Source: Hydrogenophilales bacterium 16-61-112
GTDB lineage: Bacteria; Pseudomonadota; Gammaproteobacteria; Burkholderiales; Thiobacillaceae
Direction of reading: 5' to 3'
Length of the DNA: 64,000 nt
Assembly: GCA_002257045.1 (NCBI GenBank)
Contig: NCHD01000017.1
Coordinates: 17,433 to 81,432, forward strand
Below are positions 16,533-25,315 of this stretch, piece by piece; positions within the stretch are counted from its first letter, which is position 1, and each line of letters opens with the position of its first letter. The notes beneath the pieces were generated by a model, which made no database searches, was not told the DNA's origin, and saw only the letters and a list, made by a program, of their open reading frames with translations. A program made the translations under genes and the position numbers.

Positions 16533-17440
16533 GCCGCCGGCAGGGCGTCGAGAATGGCGCGCGCGCCTTGTGCCAGGAGCTTGTCGGCCAGCAGTTGGCC
16601 GACTGCTTCGGGGTTGCCCATGCTGCCTTCAGCCGCATCGTGAATGAACTGGCTGCCGTCCGGGTTCGCCACGAAACCAGTGATGTGCAGGAGGTCACCC
16701 CGCAGGATGGCGTGTGCGCCCAGCGGCACCTGGCAACTGCCGCCCAGCACGCGGCTGACCTGACGTTCGGCGCGCACGCAGGCGGCGGTTTCCGGATGAT
16801 TGAGCGCGACCAGCATCGCCGCCACCGCGGGCTGGTCGCTGCGGATTTCGATGCCGAGCGCACCCTGGCCGGCGGCGGGAATGCTGTCTTCCACGGAAAG
16901 CAGGCTCTTGATGCGCGCGCCAAGACCGAGCCGCTTGAGGCCGGCGGCGGCGAGCAGGATCGCATCGAACTGGCCCTCGTCGAGCTTTTTCAGCCGGGTG
17001 CCGACGTTGCCGCGCAGCGGTTTTACGGTCAGATGCGGATAGCGCGCGCGCAGCTGCGCTTCGCGGCGCAGGCTGGAGGTGCCGACCACGCCGCCGGGCG
17101 GCAGGTCGGACAGGCGTTCATACTGGTTGGAAACGAAGGCATCGCGCGGGTCTTCGCGCTCGCCGATCACCGCCAGTTCGAAACCGGGCGGCAACTCCAT
17201 CGGCACATCCTTCATCGAGTGCACCGCCAGGTCGGCCTGCCCGGCTTCCAGCGCCACCTCGAGTTCCTTGACAAACAGCCCCTTGCCGCCGATTTTGGAC
17301 AACGTAACATCCAATATCTGGTCGCCGCGCGTGGTCATCCCCAGAATGCTCACCGTGCAGCCGGGGTGCAGCGCGCGCAGGCGGTCGCGGATATGCTCGG
17401 CCTGCCACATGGCGAGGGCACTTTCACGGGAAACACACAT
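16529..17440 (-). CDS. hemC: Hydroxymethylbilane synthase (porphobilinogen deaminase)
   Basis: 303 residues from the ATG chosen. It polymerises four porphobilinogens. [33 protein letters not shown] and LRGNVGTRL are all present, as is the dipyrromethane cofactor cysteine in GGSCQVPLG. The ATG at 17440 has GGAG five bases upstream. An in-frame TTG at 17461 would add seven residues that restore the first beta strand found in E. coli HemC, but it has no ribosome site, so the start is uncertain. The gene is divergent from the thioredoxin-like gene at 17475, with very little space between them. Confidence 0.95.
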   Translation of the reverse strand: MCVSRESALAMWQAEHIRDRLRALHPGCTVSILGMTTRGDQILDVTLSKIGGKGLFVKELEVALEAGQADLAVHSMKDVPMELPPGFELAVIGEREDPRDAFVSNQYERLSDLPPGGVVGTSSLRREAQLRARYPHLTVKPLRGNVGTRLKKLDEGQFDAILLAAAGLKRLGLGARIKSLLSVEDSIPAAGQGALGIEIRSDQPAVAAMLVALNHPETAACVRAERQVSRVLGGSCQVPLGAHAILRGDLLHITGFVANPDGSQFIHDAAEGSMGNPEAVGQLLADKLLAQGARAILDALPAA

Positions 17441-17474
17441 GAAGACTCCATCATCACGCAAAGGAACGACTGCA

Positions 17475-17972
17475 ATGAGGCGATTGATCGCACCCTGGAA
17501 GGTGATGCTCCAGGCCGTAATTTTAGCATGCGGGCTGGGGCTGTCCGGCGCCGCCAGCGCGGCCGACGGACTGGTTCAGGCCAGCAGTTTCAAGGCCGAC
17601 GGCAAACTGGCGATGCAGCGCCATGTCCCGATTCTGGTGGTGTTCACCAGCCCGGGCTGCTCCTACTGCGAGCGCGTCAAACGTGAATACCTGCTGCCGA
17701 TGCACAAGGATCCGGCCTATCTCAAGCGCGTCATCATTCGCGAAGTGACCGTCGGCGCCACCACGCCGCTCACCGGCTTTGACGGCAGCGCCACCACGGA
17801 AGGCGCGTTCGCCGCCACGCACAAGGTCTTCATGGTGCCCACGGTCAAGGTGCTGACGCCGCAGGGTGGCGATACCGGCGAAGCGATCGTTGGCATGCTG
17901 ACGCCGGATTATTACTTCGGCTATCTGGAAGCAGCCATCGACGAAGGCGGCCGCAAAACACGCGGCAAGTAA
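17475..17972 (+). CDS. Periplasmic thioredoxin-fold protein, SoxW-like
   Basis: 165 residues with a signal peptide ([20 protein letters not shown] near residues 11-30). A thioredoxin fold follows with active site CSYC (in [13 protein letters not shown]) and the cis-proline segment FMVPTVKVL. This resembles SoxW and related periplasmic thioredoxins of sulfur oxidisers, which keep partner proteins reduced, but no sox genes are present here. The ATG at 17475 has AAGGA upstream and lies only 14-35 bp from the possible hemC starts, so its promoter must overlap the hemC coding region or leader. Confidence 0.85.
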   Translation: MRRLIAPWKVMLQAVILACGLGLSGAASAADGLVQASSFKADGKLAMQRHVPILVVFTSPGCSYCERVKREYLLPMHKDPAYLKRVIIREVTVGATTPLTGFDGSATTEGAFAATHKVFMVPTVKVLTPQGGDTGEAIVGMLTPDYYFGYLEAAIDEGGRKTRGK

Positions 17973-18045
17973 GCACACGCGCCGGCAGCCTGTCTGCCGC
18001 CCGGGAAATCGGCGCTAGAATCGCGCCCATGTCTGGACGCGCGCA

Positions 18046-18687
18046 ATGAAAACCCTTCTGGCTGACGATCACCCGCTGATGCGCGAGGGGATTCGCCAGG
18101 TGCTGGCCCAGCTCGAGCCCGGGCTGGAAATCGTCGATGCCCACGATTATCCCAGCCTGTTTTCCCACACCCGCACCCACCCCGACCTCGACCTCGCACT
18201 GGTCGACCTCAACATGCCGGGATTCGTCGGCATGCAGGGCATCACCCTGTTTCGCAGCGAATTCCCGGATATTCCCCTGGTGGTGCTTTCGGCCTCAGAA
18301 TCGTCCCACGACATCCGCAGCGCATTGGAAGCCGGCGCGCTGGGCTACATTCCCAAGGCCGCCTCCACCGAGGTGATGCTGGCCGCCTTGCGCAGGGTGC
18401 TGGCCGGCGACATCTATGTGCCCGCCTGCTTCGACGACAGCCACGGCGGTCTGCACACCGTCGCACCCGACGATTTCAAGGCGCTGCAGCACAGCGGCCT
18501 GACTGCGCGCCAGTTTGAAGTGGCGCGCCTGCTGGTTCAGGGCTTCGCCAACAAGAGCATCGGCGGCATGCTGGCGATGAGCGAAGGCACGGTTAAAGTT
18601 CACATCGCGGCGATTTTTCGCGCCTTTAACGTCAGCAACCGTACCGAAGCCGTGCTCGAAATCCAGCGCTTGATGCAAAAAAGCTAG
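18046..18687 (+). CDS. NarL/FixJ-type response regulator
   Basis: 213 residues. The receiver domain (1-120) has the acidic pair D7-D8, phospho-acceptor D54 in LALVDLNMPG, and the conserved lysine K104 in GYIPKAAS. A LuxR-type helix-turn-helix occupies about residues 150-210 (LTARQFEVARLLVQGFANKS, then MSEGTVKVHIAAIFRAFNV). It is probably activated by the hybrid kinase encoded 6 bp downstream. Targets cannot be deduced. Confidence 0.93.
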   Translation: MKTLLADDHPLMREGIRQVLAQLEPGLEIVDAHDYPSLFSHTRTHPDLDLALVDLNMPGFVGMQGITLFRSEFPDIPLVVLSASESSHDIRSALEAGALGYIPKAASTEVMLAALRRVLAGDIYVPACFDDSHGGLHTVAPDDFKALQHSGLTARQFEVARLLVQGFANKSIGGMLAMSEGTVKVHIAAIFRAFNVSNRTEAVLEIQRLMQKS

Positions 18688-18693
18688 GCTGCG

Positions 18694-20613
18694 GTGGATT
18701 TTTTACGCCATCTGTTCAGTCGCCTGCCCTTGCCCACCAGCATCCGCAGCCGGATGCTGGTGATTGCGCTGCTGCCGGCCATGCTCGCTGAATTCGGCAT
18801 GGTGGCCTACTTCACCTCGCAAACCCTTGCCACAGCGGAAGATGCGCTGCATGCGCGCGCCAGCAATGCTGCCCGCCATCTGGCCGAAGCCCTGCCGTAT
18901 GCGCTGATCAGCGGCGACCTGCAACGCGTCGATGCGCTGCTGGCCTCCGAGCTTGAAGCCAGCCGGCTTTCCACCGCACGCGTGCGCGACAGCCGCGGCC
19001 AGCTCATCGCCAGTCGCGGCCTGCCGGCCGCCGCTTCCCCCGCCACCGCGCAATACACCCAGCGCGCCGAAATCCGCCTGCCCAGTCTCGGGCCGAATGA
19101 GGACGCGCTGTTCGGCGACCATGCCGCGCCGCCGCAAAACCAGTTGGGACAGGTCGAAGCCGGGGTGTCGCTCAGGGAGATCCAGGCTTTCAAGCGCGAC
19201 ACGCTGCTGCATGCCGCGCTGTTGATGCTGGTGGCGCTGGCGCTCACCGGCGCGCTGGCGTGGCGCCTGTCCAACCGGCTGGCCGGGCAACTGCAGCATG
19301 TCGGCCGCGTGGTCGGACGGCTGGCACACAACGACCTGACGGTGCGCGCGCAACTGCCCCCGGCCGGGGAAGTCGGCGCACTCGCTGCCGGGGTCAACGA
19401 CATGGCCGAAGCCTTGCAGGCGCACCGCGGCGAACTGGAAAAACGTATCCGCGAAGCCACCGCCGATCTCGCTGCAAAAAAGAACATGGCCGAGCGCGCC
19501 AATCAGGCCAAATCACGCTTTTTTGCCTCGGCCAGCCATGACTTGCGGCAGCCCCTCCATGCCTTGTCACTGTTCGTCGCCGCCCTGAAAGCACGCAACC
19601 TGCAACCCGGCATCCAGGGCTTGATCGACAACATCGAGGCCTCGACCGCCGCCATGGAACTGTTGCTCAATTCCCTGCTCGACATTTCGCGGCTCGACGC
19701 CGGCACCATTGAAACGCATCCGGTGCATTTTTCGCTGGGCAGCCTGCTGGACAGCCTGAGCAAGCAATTCACCCCACTCGCCGCCGAAAAAAATCTGCGG
19801 CTGCGCTTTCATCCGATCGACGTCACCCTCTACAGCGACCCCCTGCTGATCGAGCGCATCCTGCTCAACCTGATCGCCAACGCCATTCGCTACACCGACA
19901 AGGGTGGCGTGCTGGTGGCCTGCCGCCGGCGCGGCCGCATGCTGCGCCTCAGCGTGATCGACAGCGGACGCGGCATCCCGCCCGAGCAGCAGGAAAGCGT
20001 GTTCCAGGAATTCGTCCAGCTCGACAATCCGGCGCGCGACCGCAGCAAGGGTCTCGGACTGGGGCTTGCCATCGTCTCGCGCCTGAGCCGGCTGCTGGGG
20101 CACCGCGTCGACCTGCTGTCGCGCCCCGGGCGTGGATCGGCATTCAGCATCGACGTGCCCTGCGGCGATGCGCGCCTGATCCGCTCGCCCTTGCCGCTCG
20201 CCGCGCCCGGCAAGCTGGCCGCCGACGCCCTGGTGGTGCTGGTGGACGATGAGTCCGCGATCCTGCGCGGCATGGCAGAACTGTTCGACAACTGGCATAT
20301 CGACCTGGTGACCGCACATAGCGTGGCCGAAGCCGAACAGGAACTGCTCAGCCTCGACCGCATTCCCGACGTCATCGTCACCGATTACCGGCTGCCCGGC
20401 GACACCGACGGCATCGCCGTCATCACCCGCCTGCGGCAACAGTTCGGACACGATATCCCCGCCGTGCTGGTCACCGGCGACACCGCCCCCGACACGATTT
20501 TGCGCATTATCCAGGCCGGATTTCCGCTGCTGCACAAGCCGCTGCGCCCCGCCAAGCTGCGCGCCCTGCTCACCCACCTGATCCAGCAAAGGCGTGCTGC
20601 CGCTGTGGGATAA
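18694..20613 (+). CDS. Hybrid sensor histidine kinase with C-terminal receiver
   Basis: 639 residues from a GTG start six bases after the upstream regulator stop. Two membrane helices (about 20-42 and 172-190) bracket a periplasmic sensor region with no recognised domain. A HAMP region (190-245) precedes a short coiled coil. The HisKA motif SASHDLRQPLHAL carries the phospho-acceptor H282. The HATPase domain (about 385-490) shows IDSGRGIPPEQQ and GLGLGLAIVSRL. A receiver domain closes the protein, with DVIVTDYRLPG near residue 563. The signal sensed is unknown. An ATG 60 bases downstream (MLVIALLP) is a less likely start, because it would cut the first helix. Confidence 0.93.
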   Translation: MDFLRHLFSRLPLPTSIRSRMLVIALLPAMLAEFGMVAYFTSQTLATAEDALHARASNAARHLAEALPYALISGDLQRVDALLASELEASRLSTARVRDSRGQLIASRGLPAAASPATAQYTQRAEIRLPSLGPNEDALFGDHAAPPQNQLGQVEAGVSLREIQAFKRDTLLHAALLMLVALALTGALAWRLSNRLAGQLQHVGRVVGRLAHNDLTVRAQLPPAGEVGALAAGVNDMAEALQAHRGELEKRIREATADLAAKKNMAERANQAKSRFFASASHDLRQPLHALSLFVAALKARNLQPGIQGLIDNIEASTAAMELLLNSLLDISRLDAGTIETHPVHFSLGSLLDSLSKQFTPLAAEKNLRLRFHPIDVTLYSDPLLIERILLNLIANAIRYTDKGGVLVACRRRGRMLRLSVIDSGRGIPPEQQESVFQEFVQLDNPARDRSKGLGLGLAIVSRLSRLLGHRVDLLSRPGRGSAFSIDVPCGDARLIRSPLPLAAPGKLAADALVVLVDDESAILRGMAELFDNWHIDLVTAHSVAEAEQELLSLDRIPDVIVTDYRLPGDTDGIAVITRLRQQFGHDIPAVLVTGDTAPDTILRIIQAGFPLLHKPLRPAKLRALLTHLIQQRRAAAVG

Positions 20614-20669
20614 TCCGCGCCACCAGCGTTCACCGCTTCCCGCTCACCCCTCACCGCTTACCAGACACC

Positions 20670-22070
20670 ATGCATATCCACATCCTCGGCATCTGCGGCA
20701 CCTTCATGGGCGGGATCGCCGCCATTGCCCGCAGCGCAGGCCACACCGTCACCGGCTGCGACGCCAACGTCTACCCGCCGATGTCCGACCAGCTGCGCGC
20801 GCTCGGCATCGACCTCATCGAAGGCTTTGACGCCGCTCAAGCCGACCTCAAGGCCGACATTTTCGTCATCGGCAACGTGGTCACTCGGGGCAACCCGCTG
20901 ATGGAAGCCATCCTCGAACGCGGCCTGCCCTACACCTCGGGCCCGCAGTGGCTGGCCGACAACGTGCTGAAAGACAAATGGGTCCTGGCGGTGGCCGGCA
21001 CCCACGGCAAGACCACCACCTCCGCCATGCTGGCGTGGATACTCGACGACGCGCACCTGCGCCCCGGCTTCCTCATCGGCGGCATCCCGCAGAATTTCGA
21101 AGTCTCCGCGCGGCTCACCGACAGCCCCTTCTTCGTCATCGAAGCCGACGAATACGACACCGCCTTCTTCGACAAGCGTTCCAAATTCGTCCACTACCGC
21201 CCGCGCACCGCCATCTTCAACAACCTCGAATTCGACCACGCCGACATCTTTGCCGACCTCGCCGCCATCGAAACCCAGTTTCACCATCTGGTGCGCACCA
21301 TTCCCGGCAATGGCCTCATCGTCGCCAACGGCCGCGATGAAAGCATCGAGCACGTGTTCGAGCGTGGCCTGTGGACGCCGGTGGAACGCTTCGGTGGTGC
21401 GAATGGCTGGACCATCGGCGAAGTCGATGCCCAGGGCCATTTCGACGTCACCTTCGACGGTGCCCTGCAAGGCCGCGTCAAATGGGAACTCATCGGTGAA
21501 CACAACCGCATGAACGCGCTCGCCGCCATCGCCGCCGCACGCCACGCCGGCGTCCCCGCCGCCACCGCGATCGACGGCCTGAGCCGCTTCGAAAACGTCA
21601 AGCGCCGCATGGAAGTACGCGGCGCCGTCCACGGCATCACCGTCTACGACGACTTCGCCCACCACCCCACCGCCATCACCACCACCCTCGAAGGCCTGCG
21701 GGCCAAAGTCGGCAAAGCACGCATCCTTGCCGTACTGGAACCGCGCTCCAACACCATGAAACTCGGCGTCATGAAAGCCGCCCTGCCGGCCAGCCTCGCG
21801 CACGCCGACCAGGTCTACTGTTACGGCGCCAACCTCGGCTGGGATGCCGCGATGGCACTCGCCCCGCTCGGCGACAAAGCGCGCGTATTCGACAAGCTCG
21901 ACGCCCTCATCAGCCAGCTGGTGGCCGACGCCCGCCCCGGCGACCACGTCCTGATGATGAGCAACGGCGGCTTTGGCGGCATCCACGCCAAGCTGCTGGA
22001 AGCGCTGCATCACCACTATCACGAGGATATTGTGCTGACGGCGATGCATCGGTATGGGGGGTATGCGTAA
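20670..22070 (+). CDS. mpl: Murein tripeptide ligase Mpl
   Basis: 466 residues. A Mur-ligase with an N-terminal domain (HIHILGICGTFMGGIAAIAR), the ATP loop AGTHGKTTTSAML (109-121), VIEADEYDTAFFDKRSK characteristic of Mpl, and the C-terminal domain with DDFAHHPTAI. It attaches recycled L-Ala-gamma-D-Glu-meso-DAP to UDP-N-acetylmuramate in peptidoglycan recycling. It is followed by a (GGT)6 tract and the left boundary of the restriction island. Confidence 0.96.
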   Translation: MHIHILGICGTFMGGIAAIARSAGHTVTGCDANVYPPMSDQLRALGIDLIEGFDAAQADLKADIFVIGNVVTRGNPLMEAILERGLPYTSGPQWLADNVLKDKWVLAVAGTHGKTTTSAMLAWILDDAHLRPGFLIGGIPQNFEVSARLTDSPFFVIEADEYDTAFFDKRSKFVHYRPRTAIFNNLEFDHADIFADLAAIETQFHHLVRTIPGNGLIVANGRDESIEHVFERGLWTPVERFGGANGWTIGEVDAQGHFDVTFDGALQGRVKWELIGEHNRMNALAAIAAARHAGVPAATAIDGLSRFENVKRRMEVRGAVHGITVYDDFAHHPTAITTTLEGLRAKVGKARILAVLEPRSNTMKLGVMKAALPASLAHADQVYCYGANLGWDAAMALAPLGDKARVFDKLDALISQLVADARPGDHVLMMSNGGFGGIHAKLLEALHHHYHEDIVLTAMHRYGGYA

Positions 22071-22088
22071 GGTGGTGGTGGTGGTGGT
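22071..22088 (+). repeat. (GGT)6 trinucleotide repeat
   Basis: Six perfect GGT units lie directly after the mpl stop codon, outside any gene. The repeat is just to the left of the island boundary. It could vary in length by slippage, without an obvious coding effect. Confidence 0.8.
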
Positions 22089-22106
22089 TGTAGTTGAGGT
22101 GTTGGC

Positions 22107-22131
22107 AGAACTGCTGAGCGTTGGCCGGGGG
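22107..22131 (+). repeat. Left 25-bp inverted repeat of the restriction island
   Basis: Matches the reverse complement of 28520-28544 at 22 of 25 positions, ending in the shared core TTGGCCGGGGG. Mismatches are at repeat positions 6, 12 and 13. It lies 37 bp after the mpl stop. Confidence 0.7.
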
Positions 22132-22295
22132 TAGCCCGGCGGCTAGTAACTTTCTTTGTCAACGCGACAACTCGCACCTGGCCCGGAATGGTCGTTCGGA
22201 GAAGTATGCGCCCCAGTTGTTTCCGTCCAGAACAGGTGACACTTAGGTAAACTCCAATAAAAGTCCAATTTAGCCCAAACCTATTTCAGCGAACA
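22132..22295. other. Leader of the restriction operon
   Basis: No coding frame is convincing here. A small dyad TTGTC-AACGC-GACAA lies at 22156-22170. The promoter of the four-gene operon should be within this stretch; the sequence becomes AT-rich after about 22240. No controller-protein gene is present, so control may be through the methyltransferase itself, which is speculative. Confidence 0.4.
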
Positions 22296-23669
22296 GTGAA
22301 AAAACGCGCTTTCCGATTTATTGATTTGTTCGCAGGTCTAGGGGGGTTCCACCTTGCGCTTAACCGCTTAGGGGGGACATGCGTCTTCGCAGCCGAATGG
22401 AAAGAAAACCTGCGGGACTTGTATGAGAGGAACTTCGAACTCCGCCCTGCTGGTGACATTACACAGATCGCCCCCCAGTCGATACCCGACCATGATGTGC
22501 TTACGGCAGGGTTTCCGTGCCAACCCTTCTCAAAGGCGGGCGAGCAACTCGGGTTCGAGTGTACAAAGCAAGGTGGACTTTTTTTCAATGTCGAAGAGAT
22601 TCTTCGGCAGAAAAAGCCAAGTTTTTTCATTCTCGAAAACGTTCCGAACTTGCTTAAACACGACCACGGGAAGACCTGGGAAAAAATCCAGAAGCTCTTG
22701 GGGCCTGACGGCCTTGGTTACCATATAAAGGCGGCAAAACTCTCGCCGCATAATTTCGGAATTCCGCAGATTCGTGAGCGCATATACATTGTAGGTTCTG
22801 TGCGCCCGCTTACCAGCTTCGTCTGGCCTGAAACCACGGCCGCTGAAACTTCAATTGAAAGTGTTCTAGACGACCATCCGGCCGATGCGAAACAGTTTTC
22901 TCCGCAAGTCCGCGAATGCCTGGACACCTGGGATGCGTTTTTGCAAGCCTGTCCAAAGGATGTAGTCCTCCCATCGTTTCCGCTATGGTCGATGGAGTGG
23001 GGCGCGACTTATCCTTTCGAAGACGAAACCCCCTATGCGCTTAAGGTACTACACGGGCAAGACGCGCTTAAAGGTTTCAAAGGGAGTCACGGCTCTAAGC
23101 TTGACCACATTAGAGATATCGAAAACCGGTGGGGAGCATTGCCAAGCCACGCACGCACGGAACAGATGGAATTCCCGAAATGGAAGAAGAACTTTATCCG
23201 GCAAAACCGGCAGTTCTACAAGGACAACAAATTCTGGATTGACCCCTGGCTACCTCGTATTCTCAAGTTTCCCTCTAGCCTACAGAAACTTGAGTGGAAC
23301 GCTCAGGGAGGCAAGCACGACATCTGGAAATACGTGCTGCAGTTTCGGGCCTCTGGGGTACGCATCAAGCGCCGCACAACGGCGCCTAGCCTTATCGCAA
23401 TGACTGACACGCAGGTGCCCATCATCGGCTGGCAAAAACGTTACATGACGCCTCGTGAGTGCGCGCGGCTGCAGAGCTTGGACGCCCTGAAGGAATTGCC
23501 CAGCCGCCCGGCGCAAGCGTTCCAAGCCTTGGGCAATGCGGTCAACACTAGTGTGGTCGAGCGAGTTGCACAGGCGCTGCTCTCGGGCACAGGCGTTGCC
23601 CCAACACAAGCACCTAAGAATGAGCAAAAGAGTAGGAAATGTTTTTCTGAATTGGCGGCGGTTGCATGA
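22296..23669 (+). CDS. DNA (cytosine-5) methyltransferase
   Basis: 457 residues from a GTG start. Motif I is [15 protein letters not shown] (residues 8-22), motif IV is [13 protein letters not shown] with catalytic C75, motif VI is FILENVPNL (111-119), motif VIII is the [11 protein letters not shown] region, and motif X is [16 protein letters not shown] near the C-terminus. It transfers methyl from SAM to C5 of cytosine. The target-recognition region lies about residues 200-380; its specificity cannot be read. The stop overlaps the start of the MORC-like ATPase gene. No vsr mismatch-repair gene accompanies it. Confidence 0.95.
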   Translation: MKKRAFRFIDLFAGLGGFHLALNRLGGTCVFAAEWKENLRDLYERNFELRPAGDITQIAPQSIPDHDVLTAGFPCQPFSKAGEQLGFECTKQGGLFFNVEEILRQKKPSFFILENVPNLLKHDHGKTWEKIQKLLGPDGLGYHIKAAKLSPHNFGIPQIRERIYIVGSVRPLTSFVWPETTAAETSIESVLDDHPADAKQFSPQVRECLDTWDAFLQACPKDVVLPSFPLWSMEWGATYPFEDETPYALKVLHGQDALKGFKGSHGSKLDHIRDIENRWGALPSHARTEQMEFPKWKKNFIRQNRQFYKDNKFWIDPWLPRILKFPSSLQKLEWNAQGGKHDIWKYVLQFRASGVRIKRRTTAPSLIAMTDTQVPIIGWQKRYMTPRECARLQSLDALKELPSRPAQAFQALGNAVNTSVVERVAQALLSGTGVAPTQAPKNEQKSRKCFSELAAVA

Positions 23670-25315
23670 TGGAGGCTACTGATCTGCAACCTGCACCTAT
23701 TGAGATTCGTCCTGAGGTTACCGTCCTTTCGGTACTGAGGCATCTGAATTACAAGGCATGGTTTGCCATCGCTGAGTTCATAGATAACGCGCTTCAGAGT
23801 GCCATTGCCAACGGAGAGCGGCTAAGAACACTTCATGATGGTGAATTCCAACTCACTGTTGACGTTCAATTCGATCCGATCGAACGTGGGCAGATTGTCA
23901 TCACCGATAACGCTGCCGGGATTTCGGTAGCCGACTTCCCTCGTGCGTTTCGAGCTGCTCAGACTCCGACCGACCGAAGCGGGCTCTCTGAGTTCGGCAT
24001 GGGGATGAAGAGTGCTGCATGTTGGTTTGCCGAGACCTGGAGCGTGCGAACCAAGGCCATCGGCGAATCGGTCGAAAGAACCATCTACTTTGACGTCAAG
24101 CATATTGTCGAGAACAAAATTGAGCACTTGAACTCTGAGATTCGCAACGTCGACCCTGCCGCACATTACACCGTCGTCTCGCTTCGCGGCCTCCACCACC
24201 TTCCCCAAGGCCGTACGGTTGCCAAGATAAAGGAACACCTGGCAAGCATATACCGCGTGTTCCTTCGAGACGGCCGACTCATCCTTCGGTTCAATGGCGA
24301 GTCACTTAGCTATCAGTCGCCACAGGTTCTGAAAGCCATTCGCTACACATCCTCTGGGGTCGCAGCGCAAGGTGACGGTGCGGTGCCCGTTGAGTGGCGG
24401 AAGGAAATTCATCTAGACTTTGGCGATGGTCAGCGCGTCACTGGTTTCGCTGCGTTACGCGAGGTCGGCTCCACACCGCTCGCAGGTTTTGCACTTTTTC
24501 GACGTGACCGCCTGATCGTTGGCAGCCTTGACGATACGTATCGCCCAGCGTACATCTTTAAACAGACCAACAGTTATGCGTTCCAGAGACTCTTCGGCGA
24601 ACTTCACGTCGAGGGCTTCGAAGTAAGCCACACCAAGGATGGCTTTCGTTGGGAGGCGTATGAGGACATCTTCCTCGAGTTCCTAAAAAAAGCAGTTGAA
24701 GCGCCCCCCCTCGACCTGCTCGCACAAGCACAGAACTACCGTGCGCTGCCCTCCAAGAAGTCCATCGAGGCACGAGCAGTTGCGGCCACTGCGTCAGTTG
24801 CCGAGTATCTGGAAAAAGATGTCGCGCCGCTCCTGGTCGCGGCAAGACAGTATCCAGCTGAACCAGCAGAACTGCCACCCGAAATAGACAGCAGTCCGCT
24901 ACAAGCGTCCGAGCGCACCGTAACCGTGGCAGACGGCGATTGGCATTGGGTGATTACCCTACGTACTTCTGTCGATCCTGCTAGAGATGAGTGGGTATCC
25001 CTGGCCAAGATGGAGCAGGAGGAAGATGACTCGGACCGAGTGCGTCGATTAAGCCTCGACTTGTCCCTTGCGCACCCTTTCTCCACCGAGTTCATTGGCG
25101 CCAACAACGAGAACGTCGAACTTCTCCTTCGCCTCGCAACTGCCGTCTGCGTCTCACTGGTCTTGTCGGAAGATCTCACAGGGGAGCCTCCTCAGAGCGT
25201 CCTATATCACTTCAATTACTTACTGCGAGGGGCGCTCGCGCGCACGGTTTTCAATAATGACAACATCCGTCACGATTCTCAGCAAAATCAAGCCTCCCTT
25301 GCGCTGGGAACCTAA
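23666..25315 (+). CDS. MORC/MutL-like GHKL ATPase of a restriction system
   Basis: 549 residues. The Bergerat ATP-binding fold is clear: N-box [12 protein letters not shown] (E37, D40, N41), G1 ITDNAAGI (79-86) and G2 [12 protein letters not shown] (106-117); the last closely recalls MORC and MutL ATPases. An S5-like domain follows to about residue 330, then a helical C-terminal region of unknown fold. Comparative work on MORC ATPases (Iyer, Abhiman and Aravind) placed such proteins in restriction-modification operons with methylases and Z1 proteins, as seen here. It probably forms an ATP-gated clamp on DNA; that is inference. It overlaps both neighbours. Confidence 0.88.
   Translation: MMEATDLQPAPIEIRPEVTVLSVLRHLNYKAWFAIAEFIDNALQSAIANGERLRTLHDGEFQLTVDVQFDPIERGQIVITDNAAGISVADFPRAFRAAQTPTDRSGLSEFGMGMKSAACWFAETWSVRTKAIGESVERTIYFDVKHIVENKIEHLNSEIRNVDPAAHYTVVSLRGLHHLPQGRTVAKIKEHLASIYRVFLRDGRLILRFNGESLSYQSPQVLKAIRYTSSGVAAQGDGAVPVEWRKEIHLDFGDGQRVTGFAALREVGSTPLAGFALFRRDRLIVGSLDDTYRPAYIFKQTNSYAFQRLFGELHVEGFEVSHTKDGFRWEAYEDIFLEFLKKAVEAPPLDLLAQAQNYRALPSKKSIEARAVAATASVAEYLEKDVAPLLVAARQYPAEPAELPPEIDSSPLQASERTVTVADGDWHWVITLRTSVDPARDEWVSLAKMEQEEDDSDRVRRLSLDLSLAHPFSTEFIGANNENVELLLRLATAVCVSLVLSEDLTGEPPQSVLYHFNYLLRGALARTVFNNDNIRHDSQQNQASLALGT

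Noticed and set aside
20658..22049. 463-codon open frame antisense to mpl
   Set aside because: It mirrors a well-identified gene, shows low-complexity composition typical of G+C-rich antisense frames and has no recognisable domain.
22071..22088. GGT repeat as a CRISPR or phase-variation signal
   Set aside because: It has no spacers, is only six units long, and lies outside any gene after the mpl stop.
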